Below are positions 37,633 to 46,104 of a stretch of DNA of 64,000 nucleotides, in pieces. The position numbers and the translations under genes are program-made. Origin of the DNA: Amylibacter sp. (GTDB lineage Bacteria; Pseudomonadota; Alphaproteobacteria; Rhodobacterales; Rhodobacteraceae); the NCBI GenBank assembly GCA_021775355.1, contig JAJFHZ010000017.1, forward strand, positions 62,001 to 126,000, given 5' to 3'. Numbering within the stretch: the first letter of the stretch is position 1; each line of letters opens with the position of its first letter. Under the pieces are notes generated by a model. The model had not been told where the DNA came from. It saw only the letters and a list, made by a program, of their open reading frames with translations, and made no database searches.

Positions 37633-38883
37633 ATGTTGGATTTTTTACGTGTATCAAATATTAAAACCACGCTTTATGTATGGTTGAATATCGGGGCAAA
37701 TAATCGCCCTAAAAGGCAAGCACAACGTATTGTTTTAACCAACGTAATGATCACAGTCACCGCGCTATTGTCATATCTGCATGCCATAATGTTTGCATTA
37801 TACGATATCAACCAACTCAAAGTCCCTTTCGCGCTTTTACTGATTATTGGAACCGCACTTCTTGCCACTCCTTTTTTAAACAAAAAACACCCCTATTTAG
37901 GATCGGTTTTCAACCTATCTTTGTGGCTCGGCTATGGCTGTTCACTTACCTATATCTTCGGCACTGAAAGTGCTGTTTATTTTTACTTTCTGGCGGGAGC
38001 CGCAAGTGCGATTTTGATCGTAGGCGTCTATCACAACCTGTTATCGGTTCTGTCGATCACACTACAGATCGGATTATTCATTTATTTTGACCGCACACAA
38101 ATCCCCCCCGCCGAATTCTTACATCTGGCACCTGTTTTCTATAACAGCCTTCATTTTGCATCTATCCTGCTTTCCATGTTGTTCATATTTTGCATGATTT
38201 ACTATGCATTTTACCAAGCGCAACTTGCCGAAGATGCACTTCAGCGTGAATATGAGTATTCCGAAAAGCTACTCAGTAATATGATGCCGGCCCCCATTGC
38301 GGCTAAGCTGAAACACAATCAGGGCGAAACCATTGCCGAAAGCCATGATGATGTAACTATTCTATTTGCCGACATTGTGGATTTTACGCCACGTGCAGAG
38401 AACCAAAACGCCACTGAGCTGGTGCAATTTCTGAACAACCTGTTCACCCGGTTTGATCTGCTTGCCGAGAAACACGGGTTGGAAAAAATCAAAACTATTG
38501 GGGATGCATTCATGGTAGCAGGTGGCATGCCTAACCCACAGCCTAATCATGCAATCCAAGTAGCATATATGGCCTTGGACATGATGAATGAAACCCACAA
38601 GTATGCTATGGAAACGGGCGAAGCAGTGGAACTGCGCATCGGTCTGCACACGGGGCCCGCAGTCGCTGGTGTTATCGGTACACGAAAGCCGCTTTATGAT
38701 GTTTGGGGGGATACTGTGAATACCGCATCCCGATTGGAAAGCTCCGGGACGAATGGCAAAATTCAGGTAACAGACAGCACCAAGGCGTTATTGGATAAGA
38801 TATTTATGTTCAAAAAACGTGGTAAGGTTGAGATCAAGGGCAAAGGTAAACTGGACACTTGGTATCTGACAAAGATACGGTAG
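37633..38883 (+). CDS. membrane adenylate cyclase (class III)
   Basis: About 416 residues from ATG 37633 (GGGG at 8 nt; a GTG at 37627 is the alternative). The first 195 residues contain six hydrophobic segments; a short signalling helix leads to a class III cyclase domain from about 235. Metal-binding aspartates are in ILFADIVDF and TIGDAFMV; the purine-specifying Lys is in EKIKTIGD and the Asp in KPLYDVWGD; NTASRL holds the transition-state Asn and Arg. This set predicts cAMP synthesis. It follows clpA after a terminator, so is independently expressed. The integral membrane part probably senses or anchors. Confidence 0.88.
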   Translation: MLDFLRVSNIKTTLYVWLNIGANNRPKRQAQRIVLTNVMITVTALLSYLHAIMFALYDINQLKVPFALLLIIGTALLATPFLNKKHPYLGSVFNLSLWLGYGCSLTYIFGTESAVYFYFLAGAASAILIVGVYHNLLSVLSITLQIGLFIYFDRTQIPPAEFLHLAPVFYNSLHFASILLSMLFIFCMIYYAFYQAQLAEDALQREYEYSEKLLSNMMPAPIAAKLKHNQGETIAESHDDVTILFADIVDFTPRAENQNATELVQFLNNLFTRFDLLAEKHGLEKIKTIGDAFMVAGGMPNPQPNHAIQVAYMALDMMNETHKYAMETGEAVELRIGLHTGPAVAGVIGTRKPLYDVWGDTVNTASRLESSGTNGKIQVTDSTKALLDKIFMFKKRGKVEIKGKGKLDTWYLTKIR

Positions 38884-38888
38884 CTACT

Positions 38889-40700
38889 TTATTTCTCGGT
38901 AAATTTCAGCTCTATCCGACGGTTTGCGGCCAATGCCTCAGGGCTGTCACCCTGCGCAACCGGTTGAAATTCACCAAAACCGTTCGCAGCCAACCTGTTT
39001 GCAGGTATGCCCAAATCATCAACTAAATACCGCACCACTGCCAGCGCACGCGCCTGACTAAGCTCCCAATTATCACTAAATTCACCAAAGCCACTTAGCT
39101 GAGTGTTATCAGTATGCCCGTCAACACGCAAAATCCAGTCAATTTCCGGTGGTATCTGGTTCGCCACATCCTGAATAATGTTGGCAACTTTGCGAATTTC
39201 CACCTTGCCGCCATCGCCTAGGTCTGCAGATCCTGCGGAAAACAGGACTTCCGATGAAAACACGAAACGATCACCGACAATACGAATACCCTCTTGCGCG
39301 CCTAAAACATCACGCAATCGCCCGAAAAACTCTGATTTGAATTTTTTAAGGTCGGTTGCCTCTGCTTCCAGACGTTTGCGCTCAATCTCTTCCAATTGCG
39401 CACGGCGTTTTTGTTCCACCGCAACCTTTGCCAAAGCACTGTTCAGGTTCGCCCCAAGGCTTTCAATTTGAATTTGCGCCTCAACATCTTGTTCTTTGGC
39501 AGCGTCAAGCAGGCCTTGCAAGGCATTCAACTGCCCGCGCAAGGCATTGGTTTGCTGATTCAGCAGCGCAACTTTACGTTGGCTTTCTACCGACAAAGCT
39601 TGTTCATCTTTCAACAAAGCATTTGCCTGCGCCAATAGGGCCGCATCTTTTTCGCGGGCATTCAAATGCTTGTCAGCCAAATCGGCGGCTGCGGTTTTTG
39701 CCGCCTGAGCTGCTGCCAGCAACGTCAGTGTATCCTCGGCCTGTTTGCGCTTGGTTTCCAAGGCCAAGGTCATTGCAGTCAGTTCATCTTGCGAATTTTG
39801 CAACCGTACTCTTAGGGCTTTGGTTGCAGCCAGTTCAATCAAGCGTAGTTTTTCAGCTTCGGTAAGCGTGTTTTGCGCTTGCGATAATTGCGCCTCTTTT
39901 GCGGTAATATCAGCTTGAAGGTCACCCAGTTCATCCTGATTTTCCTTCAAGCGTTCCTGTAATGCCAGCACGGCGGCAACTTCTGCCAACCTTTGTTTTT
40001 CAGTTTGATCCAGCTCATTTGCAATAGATACTAACTTGGAGTCTTTTGCCGTTACATCAGCCTTCAGATCAGCGATTAATGCCTGTAAAGCTTCGCGTTT
40101 GGCAGCCGCCAAACGGGCTTGTTCCGCTTGCAGGTCAATCTCACTGCGTGCCTGCGCCAAGGCCAGCTGCACCGCTTGTTTTTCGCTAAGTGTATTTTCT
40201 TGCACCACTTGCAATTCTTCCAAAGAAGTCTGCGTATTGTTTAAACGCACGGTCAAATCGTCCCGTTCACCCAACAACCCTGCAACTTGTTGTTCAAAGG
40301 ATGTAATTTTGGTTTTTTGATTTTCCGTTTCGATTGAAAGCGTTCCAATCAATGCGGTTTGCTGGGCGATTTGCGCTTCGGCTGTTTGTAAATCCCCCTG
40401 CACACCTCTTAATTCACCTTCCAAACCTTTACTGCGCACCTCTTCCAACCCCAAAGCCTTTGCCAGGCCTGCGATTTGTTGGGATAGATTATTCAGCTCA
40501 GCATCTTGCACGGCTACTTGTGTCGACAGGTTATCCAACTCTACGTCCTGCCCTGTAATGGTTTCACGCAACACAAATTGCACCACCATAAAGATGGTCA
40601 GCACGAACATCAGGATCATTAGAAGAGCTGTCATCGCGTCAACGAACCCGGGCCAGATACTGCCTGAAACCTGTCCGCCATTACGTCGCAATATGGCCAC
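38889..40700 (-). CDS. MotB/OmpA-like peptidoglycan-binding protein with a long coiled coil
   Basis: A 603-residue protein: a single N-terminal transmembrane helix (about 16-44) with an acidic residue at its start (GFVDAMTALLMIL, Asp21) as in MotB, ExbD and TolR; then about 400 residues of nearly continuous coiled coil; then an OmpA-type C-terminal domain (from about 465) with VDGHTDN and LSQARALAVVRYLV, and RLAANGFGE. The layout is that of a stator B subunit bound to peptidoglycan through a very long rod. Three bases separate it from the MotA-like gene upstream. Confidence 0.85.
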   Translation of the reverse strand: MAILRRNGGQVSGSIWPGFVDAMTALLMILMFVLTIFMVVQFVLRETITGQDVELDNLSTQVAVQDAELNNLSQQIAGLAKALGLEEVRSKGLEGELRGVQGDLQTAEAQIAQQTALIGTLSIETENQKTKITSFEQQVAGLLGERDDLTVRLNNTQTSLEELQVVQENTLSEKQAVQLALAQARSEIDLQAEQARLAAAKREALQALIADLKADVTAKDSKLVSIANELDQTEKQRLAEVAAVLALQERLKENQDELGDLQADITAKEAQLSQAQNTLTEAEKLRLIELAATKALRVRLQNSQDELTAMTLALETKRKQAEDTLTLLAAAQAAKTAAADLADKHLNAREKDAALLAQANALLKDEQALSVESQRKVALLNQQTNALRGQLNALQGLLDAAKEQDVEAQIQIESLGANLNSALAKVAVEQKRRAQLEEIERKRLEAEATDLKKFKSEFFGRLRDVLGAQEGIRIVGDRFVFSSEVLFSAGSADLGDGGKVEIRKVANIIQDVANQIPPEIDWILRVDGHTDNTQLSGFGEFSDNWELSQARALAVVRYLVDDLGIPANRLAANGFGEFQPVAQGDSPEALAANRRIELKFTEK

Positions 40701-40703
40701 GGG

Positions 40704-41870
40704 CTAGCCCCTTTCGCGCAGGGCTTTGGCCAGTGCTGCCAAGTCACCGCGTAATTCGGCAATAGAATCCCTGCGCCCTGCCTGCGTTTCATCAATCAGG
40801 CGTGCCATTTGGCTGCTAATATTCTGCAAATGCTCCGACATGCGTTCGGAAATCGCGATATCTTCTTTATAGGCCTGGGTCGCAAGCGCGTCAGATATAT
40901 GTTCATGACTGGTTGAAACTTGATCCAATATGCGTTGGGAGTGTTCGTGTGATGCCAATTGCGCATCGACCATTTGCGTTACGGAAACACCCAAAGCTTC
41001 TATCCGTTGATCGGTTACAGAGCGTTTCTCTTGCAATTGCCCCAAAATCGTCTGTTGGTTTTCAATTTGCACCGTAGTTTGTGTCAGCAATTCGGCGATC
41101 AGCGCGTTTGGTGAACCATCGTCACTATCACCATCCGCAGATATGCCAAGGCGCGTGATTGACGACAACCATTCTTCCAGTTCCCGGAAAAACCTGTTTT
41201 GTCCGTGCCCCGCAAACAAATCCAGCAAACCAACAACTAATGATCCGGCAAGACCGATCAGGGATGACCCAAAAGCCGTGCCCATGCCACCCAATTGAGT
41301 TTCAAGCCCCGTCATCAGGTTGTCAAAGACGCTCATCGCATCCTGCCCTTCTTTGGGGGCAAGATGTCGTATGGTATCAACGACGGCAGGCACTGTCGTC
41401 GCAAGGCCGTAAAACGTCCCCAACAGCCCAAGAAAGATCAGTAAATTGATAATGTAGCGCGTAATTTCACGGCCTTCGTCCAGCCGCGTCGCAACCGAGT
41501 CCAGGATCGTGCGCGTCGAAGTCGAGGTCAGCATCAGACGCGCAGAACGTTTTTTCAACAAGGCTGCCAACGACGCCAAAAGCCCAGGTGCCTGCACGTA
41601 TTCATTGCGGGGTCGATCCAGTGCAAAGCCTTCTATCCAACTGACCGACTGAACCAATGTGGTCATCTGCCAAATGCAAGACAGCAAGCCCAGAAAAAAC
41701 ACTAGCAGGATAAATCCGTTTAAATAGGGCGACGACAGAAATATAGGTGCAACTGCCGGGTATACAGCATACCCCCCCATTGCGGTCAGCATAACGACAC
41801 AAAGCATCCAAGTGATCTGCTTCACCGGTTGGGTGAACTGCGGGGATATGGTTGCGTCTGCCTGTAACAT
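40704..41870 (-). CDS. MotA/TolQ/ExbB-type proton channel-like membrane protein
   Basis: A 389-residue protein from ATG 41870 (a TTG further upstream is not used). It has hydrophobic segments near 20-45, 50-75, 135-165 and 200-225; the last two, with LGLLGTFYGLATTVPAVVD and GMGTAFGSSLIGLAGSLVVG, match the MotA/TolQ/ExbB proton-channel domain. The C-terminal 150 residues are a cytoplasmic coiled coil. With the MotB-like gene 3 bp downstream it forms a two-gene proton-driven machine of unassigned purpose. Confidence 0.83.
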   Translation of the reverse strand: MLQADATISPQFTQPVKQITWMLCVVMLTAMGGYAVYPAVAPIFLSSPYLNGFILLVFFLGLLSCIWQMTTLVQSVSWIEGFALDRPRNEYVQAPGLLASLAALLKKRSARLMLTSTSTRTILDSVATRLDEGREITRYIINLLIFLGLLGTFYGLATTVPAVVDTIRHLAPKEGQDAMSVFDNLMTGLETQLGGMGTAFGSSLIGLAGSLVVGLLDLFAGHGQNRFFRELEEWLSSITRLGISADGDSDDGSPNALIAELLTQTTVQIENQQTILGQLQEKRSVTDQRIEALGVSVTQMVDAQLASHEHSQRILDQVSTSHEHISDALATQAYKEDIAISERMSEHLQNISSQMARLIDETQAGRRDSIAELRGDLAALAKALRERG

Positions 41871-42036
41871 TATATGTGCCTGCTCTTTTGGCCTATGGTT
41901 CTGTGCCAAAGAATAGCTTGGGCTTATCGATATGCCAATTGCTAAGTTTTAAAACAGCATTAGACGCTTAATCATTGAATTTTCCAAATAATTCACCAAG
42001 TATGTACGGAAGTATTAACCAAAAGGGAGATTTAAT

Positions 42037-42978
42037 ATGGATCAGCTTACAGGCTTTGGCGCAAGTGCAGGTTCTGCAATATTTTTATTAGTTTTTGCGT
42101 TTATCTTGATCATAATGATGGTCAAATCCGTTCCGCAGGGCGACGAATGGACTGTTGAACGTTTTGGCCGCTACACCCGCACCCTGAAACCGGGCCTGCG
42201 TTTCCTGATCCCAATCATGGATAAGGTCGGCGCCAAAATCAACATGATGGAAACCGTTCTGGACATTGAAACCCAAGAAGTGATTACCAAGGATAATGCC
42301 ATGATCATGGCCGATGCGGTAACGTTTTACCAAGTCGTTGATGCCGCGCGTGCTGCATATGAAGTGCTTGATCTTCGGCGTGCCTTATCGAACTTAAGCC
42401 AGACCAACATCCGTTCCGTTCTGGGCTCCATGGATCTTGACCAATCCCTGTCCAATCGCGAAATGATCAACGCCAAACTTTTGAGTGTAATCGATGAAGC
42501 TGCACATCCGTGGGGTTTGAAAGTGACCCGCGTTGAAATTAAGGATTTGGCACCACCGCCTGACATCAATGAAGCAATGGCACGGCAGATGAAAGCAGAA
42601 CGCACCAAGCGCGCTGAAATTCTGCAAGCCGAAGGTTTGAAACAAGCTGCTATTTTGAAGGCCGAAGGGGAACGCGAAAGCCAAATCCGAGAGGCCGAGG
42701 GTCGCAAGGAAGCCGCATTTCTGGATGCGGAGGCCCGTGAACGGGCGGCAGAAGCCGAAGCCAAAGCCACCCAAATGGTATCCGAAGCGATCGCCAAAGG
42801 TGATATTCAAGCTGTTAACTATTTTGTGGCGCAGAAGTATACAGACGCATTGCGCGACATTGCTTCATCGCCGTCTGCCAAGACTGTAATGATCCCGCTG
42901 GAAGCATCCAGCCTGATCGGATCTATCGGTGGTATTGCGGACATTGCCAAGGCAGTTGTCGATAAAGACGGTAAGTAG
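42037..42978 (+). CDS. stomatin/prohibitin-like SPFH (band 7) membrane protein
   Basis: A 313-residue protein with one N-terminal membrane helix (about 10-30), the SPFH domain (about 33-190; VPQGDEWTVERFGRY at its start) and a heptad-rich, alanine/glutamate-rich helix to about 265. Closest to the QmcA/stomatin group. SPFH proteins form large cages that organise membrane proteins and proteases. AAAGGGAG precedes the ATG. It is followed after 21 bp by its NfeD partner. Confidence 0.9.
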   Translation: MDQLTGFGASAGSAIFLLVFAFILIIMMVKSVPQGDEWTVERFGRYTRTLKPGLRFLIPIMDKVGAKINMMETVLDIETQEVITKDNAMIMADAVTFYQVVDAARAAYEVLDLRRALSNLSQTNIRSVLGSMDLDQSLSNREMINAKLLSVIDEAAHPWGLKVTRVEIKDLAPPPDINEAMARQMKAERTKRAEILQAEGLKQAAILKAEGERESQIREAEGRKEAAFLDAEARERAAEAEAKATQMVSEAIAKGDIQAVNYFVAQKYTDALRDIASSPSAKTVMIPLEASSLIGSIGGIADIAKAVVDKDGK

Positions 42979-42999
42979 CCAGTTAGAAAGGATTTCAAT

Positions 43000-43467
43000 A
43001 TGGATATTCTGCAAATGTTAACAGGTATGTCGCCGTGGTGGTGGGTCATTCTGGCTTTTGCCTTTGGATCAATCGAAATGGCAACAATGACGTTTTTCCT
43101 AATCTGGCCCGGCTTAGCAGCCCTGTGTATGGCGGGGATATTGGCACTTGCCCCTAATATGTCGGGAACGATGCAAATTGCACTTTTTGCCATCATATCC
43201 GTTATCCTGACCTTTGCAGGTCGTTATTTGTTGAATAAATACGGTGATGGCGCAGGCGATGGCGGCGAAACATTGAACAAACGCTCGGCCTATTTGATCG
43301 GCCGGTCTGCAAAAGTATTGGAATTTGACGGCGGTACCGGCGTGGTTGAGGTCGAAGGTATGCGTTGGCGCGCCCAATGGGTTGCAGATCAGATATCAAC
43401 CCCAGGGCAAAGCGTTCGCATTACACAGGCTGAGCCATTATTATTGTATGTAGAAGTCCCAGCATAA
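43000..43467 (+). CDS. NfeD family membrane protein
   Basis: A 155-residue protein with N-terminal membrane segments (about 12-35, 40-58 and 60-80) and a C-terminal OB-fold (LIGRSAKVLEFDGGTGVVEVEG, given as a landmark) typical of NfeD. It is the standard partner of the upstream SPFH protein; together they form membrane microdomain assemblies. A terminator follows. Confidence 0.9.
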   Translation: MDILQMLTGMSPWWWVILAFAFGSIEMATMTFFLIWPGLAALCMAGILALAPNMSGTMQIALFAIISVILTFAGRYLLNKYGDGAGDGGETLNKRSAYLIGRSAKVLEFDGGTGVVEVEGMRWRAQWVADQISTPGQSVRITQAEPLLLYVEVPA

Positions 43468-43497
43468 GACTGTCGCCATAAGCAGAATATACATTTC

Positions 43498-43535
43498 GAG
43501 CGCACCTTGATTAACTACAGGGTGCGCTCTTTTTA
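43498..43535 (+). terminator. intrinsic terminator after the SPFH/NfeD operon
   Basis: A perfect 9-bp stem GAGCGCACC (43498-43506) and GGTGCGCTC (43521-43529) with a 14-nt loop, then six T. It begins 30 bp after the NfeD stop. Confidence 0.88.
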
Positions 43536-43549
43536 ATGGTAGATTATGA

Positions 43550-44101
43550 TTATGCCGCTTCCCAGGCATCCGCACTGAACGCTTCATCAACAGGCGTCTG
43601 TGCCAGATGATTGGTGAAGTTTGAAATCGTCTTATAGCTGATCCCCAGAACCACCTCTAACATGGTTTGTTTTGTATAACCGGCGGCTAGGAATGCTTGC
43701 ACATCACCATCAGATGGCCAACCGCGTTTTTCATTCATTGCAATGGTGAACTGCCGTAAGGCTTCAAGTTTCGGGTCAGCGATAGCCGTGTTATTTCGCA
43801 AAGCCTCAATCACGTCATCAGCAACACCCGTCATTTTCGAGATCTTTGAATGCGCCGCCATACAATATGTACACCCATTCAGACGGTTCACAGTCATCAT
43901 AATGACCTGACGTTCCGTGACAGACAGATTAGCTTTGTCAAAAATACCAGCCAGTGTCACATATGCTTCCAGCGTAGCGGGAGCTTCTGCCATTTTACCC
44001 AGAAGGTTTGGCAAAAATGTATATTTAGCCGTCGCCCCTTCAAGAATTTTTTTGCTACCCTCGGGGGCTGTTTCGATTGTGTGTGTTTCGAATTGTGTCA
44101 T
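43550..44101 (-). CDS. carboxymuconolactone decarboxylase/AhpD-like protein
   Basis: A 183-residue all-helical protein with the AhpD-type redox motif NGCTYCMAAHS (CxxC plus His) at about 75-85. Such proteins act as peroxidase partners or as small-molecule disulfide reductases rather than as true decarboxylases. It is divergent from a TetR regulator, with three shared operator-like sites between them, so it is likely induced by an electrophile or oxidant that inactivates the repressor. Confidence 0.83.
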   Translation of the reverse strand: MTQFETHTIETAPEGSKKILEGATAKYTFLPNLLGKMAEAPATLEAYVTLAGIFDKANLSVTERQVIMMTVNRLNGCTYCMAAHSKISKMTGVADDVIEALRNNTAIADPKLEALRQFTIAMNEKRGWPSDGDVQAFLAAGYTKQTMLEVVLGISYKTISNFTNHLAQTPVDEAFSADAWEAA

Positions 44102-44136
44102 TAGATTTTCCTTTGTGATTGATGAAATCGGCCCTA

Positions 44137-44212
44137 TTTAAACCGGTTGGTATAATCTTTGCTTAATTTATTTATACCGATCGGTCAATACACATATTGA
44201 ACGATCGGTATA
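44137..44212. promoter_or_regulatory. three dyads, candidate TetR operators
   Basis: The AhpD-like/TetR spacer has three related sites: ACCGGTTGGT (44142-44151), ACCGATCGGT (44176-44185, a perfect palindrome) and AACGATCGGTATA (44200-44212). All fit a TATACCGATCGGTATA-like consensus, with centres 34 and 24 bp apart. The first covers the promoter of the AhpD-like gene and the third lies just upstream of the TetR start. Confidence 0.7.
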
Positions 44213-44238
44213 AAACTGTTATAAAGCCACCAGAAACA

Positions 44239-44838
44239 ATGAAAGTACTGACAATGCCCTGGGAAAAAACCTTTGATACGGAAGATGTGGTTGCACACGC
44301 AATCGCGGTTTTCTGGAAAAAAGGCTATGAAGCAACTTCAATAGCTGAACTAACTAAGGCCATGGGGATCAACAAGGGCAGCCTATATAATGCTTTTGGA
44401 TCGAAGAAAAAATTGTTTATGCACGCTTTGCAGCAATACGACCGCAACCGCACACAACGCACCCTGAAAAAGATGGATGCAATGGAAGCACCGCTGGATG
44501 CAATCAACGGTCTGTTTGATCATGTAATTAACCATAATTGCAGCAATCCCAATAATAAGGGGTGCTTGCTGGTAAATACCGCTTTGGAATTGCCGCACCA
44601 TGATACAGATATCCAAAAAATGGTCACAAAATCGCTTGATAACTTAAAGGATTTCTTTGAGCAAAATATCAGGCGCGGTCAACGTGACGGTTCCATTCCC
44701 GCACATATCAACCCGCAAACCACAGCCCATGTGCTGCGCTCATTGATTGTCGGTTTACAAGTACTTTCGCGCGGGGTCAGTGATCCTGAAAGTTTCGAGC
44801 CGGTTAAAACTCAGGTTTTAAATACGCTTCGCGGTTAG
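44239..44838 (+). CDS. TetR family transcriptional regulator
   Basis: About 199 residues from ATG 44239; a longer TTG reading from 44197 would start inside an operator site and is not used (ATG 44254 is also possible). The N-terminal helix-turn-helix is IAELTKAMGINKGSLYNAFG followed by KKKLFMHALQQY. The ligand domain has cysteines in NCSNPNNKGCLLVN, a placement also seen in TetR proteins that sense electrophiles through cysteine. Probably represses itself and the AhpD-like gene. Confidence 0.87.
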   Translation: MKVLTMPWEKTFDTEDVVAHAIAVFWKKGYEATSIAELTKAMGINKGSLYNAFGSKKKLFMHALQQYDRNRTQRTLKKMDAMEAPLDAINGLFDHVINHNCSNPNNKGCLLVNTALELPHHDTDIQKMVTKSLDNLKDFFEQNIRRGQRDGSIPAHINPQTTAHVLRSLIVGLQVLSRGVSDPESFEPVKTQVLNTLRG

Positions 44839-44863
44839 CTTTGCTACGCGCTGCCTAAATTTG

Positions 44864-45451
44864 TTAAATATGTGAAGGGCGTGTCAATGCGCCTCCGCGC
44901 CAAATAGCCAGCGCAAGCAGAGGCGAATCCTGCATATCCATTGCATGGGGCTGATTACTTTCGTGATGCACAATCCCGCCCGCTTTCACCACCATTGGCA
45001 ACCGCCCTTTTGCCATGAATTTAGCCCCGCCAGCCAAAACACAATATTTCTCTTCGGGTTCATGCCAGTGTTCGGGATAGTATAATCCCTGCCCCCACAT
45101 GCCGATAGACAAGCGAAGTTCCGAACTGACAAAAGGGCCATCGGGTGAAATTAAATTGAACCAGCCGTATTTATCCAGATAGGCATCACCAACCTGATCG
45201 GCACTATAGCTTTGTTGCCAGTACAGACAGTCTGCCCCGTCAATGATTGCCTGCGTCAAAGGCTCTGTATCGGGGCTACATTGACCTGCCATATTCGCAA
45301 GCAAAGTTACAACCGGCAATGTGCGGGGTTTTTGCACGGTATATGGCAGGGGATTTTCCGGCATATTGGTATATTTCGACAATGCGAGGTTTTGCGCTAT
45401 CAGTTTTTTTGCTTCGGTTAGAATATGCGAAACAACGGTCTTTTCGGGCAT
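44864..45451 (-). CDS. cupin of the DMSP lyase family
   Basis: A 195-residue protein from ATG 45451 (CAGGTGA upstream). The C-terminal cupin has LISPDGPF, YYPEHWHEPEEKY with metal ligands His128, His130, Glu134 and probably Tyr136, and QPHAM with His169. The order and the closing LLALAIWRGG match the family of dimethylsulfoniopropionate lyases (DddL/DddQ/DddW/DddK/DddY group), which split DMSP into dimethyl sulfide and acrylate. I cannot tell which member it is, and some relatives have other substrates. No acrylate-handling gene is adjacent. Confidence 0.75.
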   Translation of the reverse strand: MPEKTVVSHILTEAKKLIAQNLALSKYTNMPENPLPYTVQKPRTLPVVTLLANMAGQCSPDTEPLTQAIIDGADCLYWQQSYSADQVGDAYLDKYGWFNLISPDGPFVSSELRLSIGMWGQGLYYPEHWHEPEEKYCVLAGGAKFMAKGRLPMVVKAGGIVHHESNQPHAMDMQDSPLLALAIWRGGALTRPSHI

Positions 45452-45498
45452 GGAATCACCTGAATTTAATCTGTAGCATAACATATGCTGATAGGTAC

Positions 45499-46059
45499 TT
45501 ACCCAGCAAGTTCCGCCACGCGTCGTTGCAAAAATGCCAAATCATCATCCGCTAACCCCAGCGCATCAATGCCTTTGCAGGTGTTGTATAGGTATTCGGT
45601 GTTCGGGCCACGACCACCGACGGCCGTGGCGATGATTTGCGCCTGTCGTTCCAAATCCATCCCGCCGCAATATTGCACATGCTCAGGGTCGATCACATAA
45701 CACACCGCATCTACCTGTTCGCCAGTTTCCAGCTCAACGGGTCGGGTCACTTCCAAATAGGCCGATGAGATCAACTCTCGTGCGCGCAAGTCCGCAATCG
45801 CATTTGTTGCATGATCGGGCCCAACATAAAATGCCACCCCATGGCATTCGCTGCCTTCATGTTCGTCCAGTGCCAAAACCAGACCGGGATCATCATGGGT
45901 ACCGCGATGATGGATCGACCACATGCAAAAACTGCGGGTATATCCATCCAACCGCGCAATGTGCTTTTTTGCATATATAATGTCCGGCTGCCAAATCAGC
46001 GAGCCGTATCCAAACACCCAAAACCCGTTTTCCACCATTGCACTGGCCCTTGTTTTCAT
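45499..46059 (-). CDS. gamma-glutamylcyclotransferase, ChaC-like
   Basis: A 186-residue ChaC-family protein: VFGYGSLIWQPD at about 15-26 forms the glycine-rich binding loop, and RRG/HH context plus the acidic ELISSAYLEV segment supplies the general acid/base glutamate. Such enzymes cleave glutathione to 5-oxoproline and Cys-Gly. It precedes the DMSP-lyase-family gene on the same strand with 47 bp between them. Confidence 0.85.
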   Translation of the reverse strand: MKTRASAMVENGFWVFGYGSLIWQPDIIYAKKHIARLDGYTRSFCMWSIHHRGTHDDPGLVLALDEHEGSECHGVAFYVGPDHATNAIADLRARELISSAYLEVTRPVELETGEQVDAVCYVIDPEHVQYCGGMDLERQAQIIATAVGGRGPNTEYLYNTCKGIDALGLADDDLAFLQRRVAELAG

Positions 46060-46104
46060 AGCTGCTATAACGCGGATGAATTTAGATGAAAACAGGGCAA
46101 ATTC

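Noticed and set aside
38889..41870. Zorya anti-phage defence system
   Set aside because: Only ZorA/ZorB-like components are present; no ZorC, ZorD or ZorE-like gene is adjacent, and the neighbours are housekeeping.
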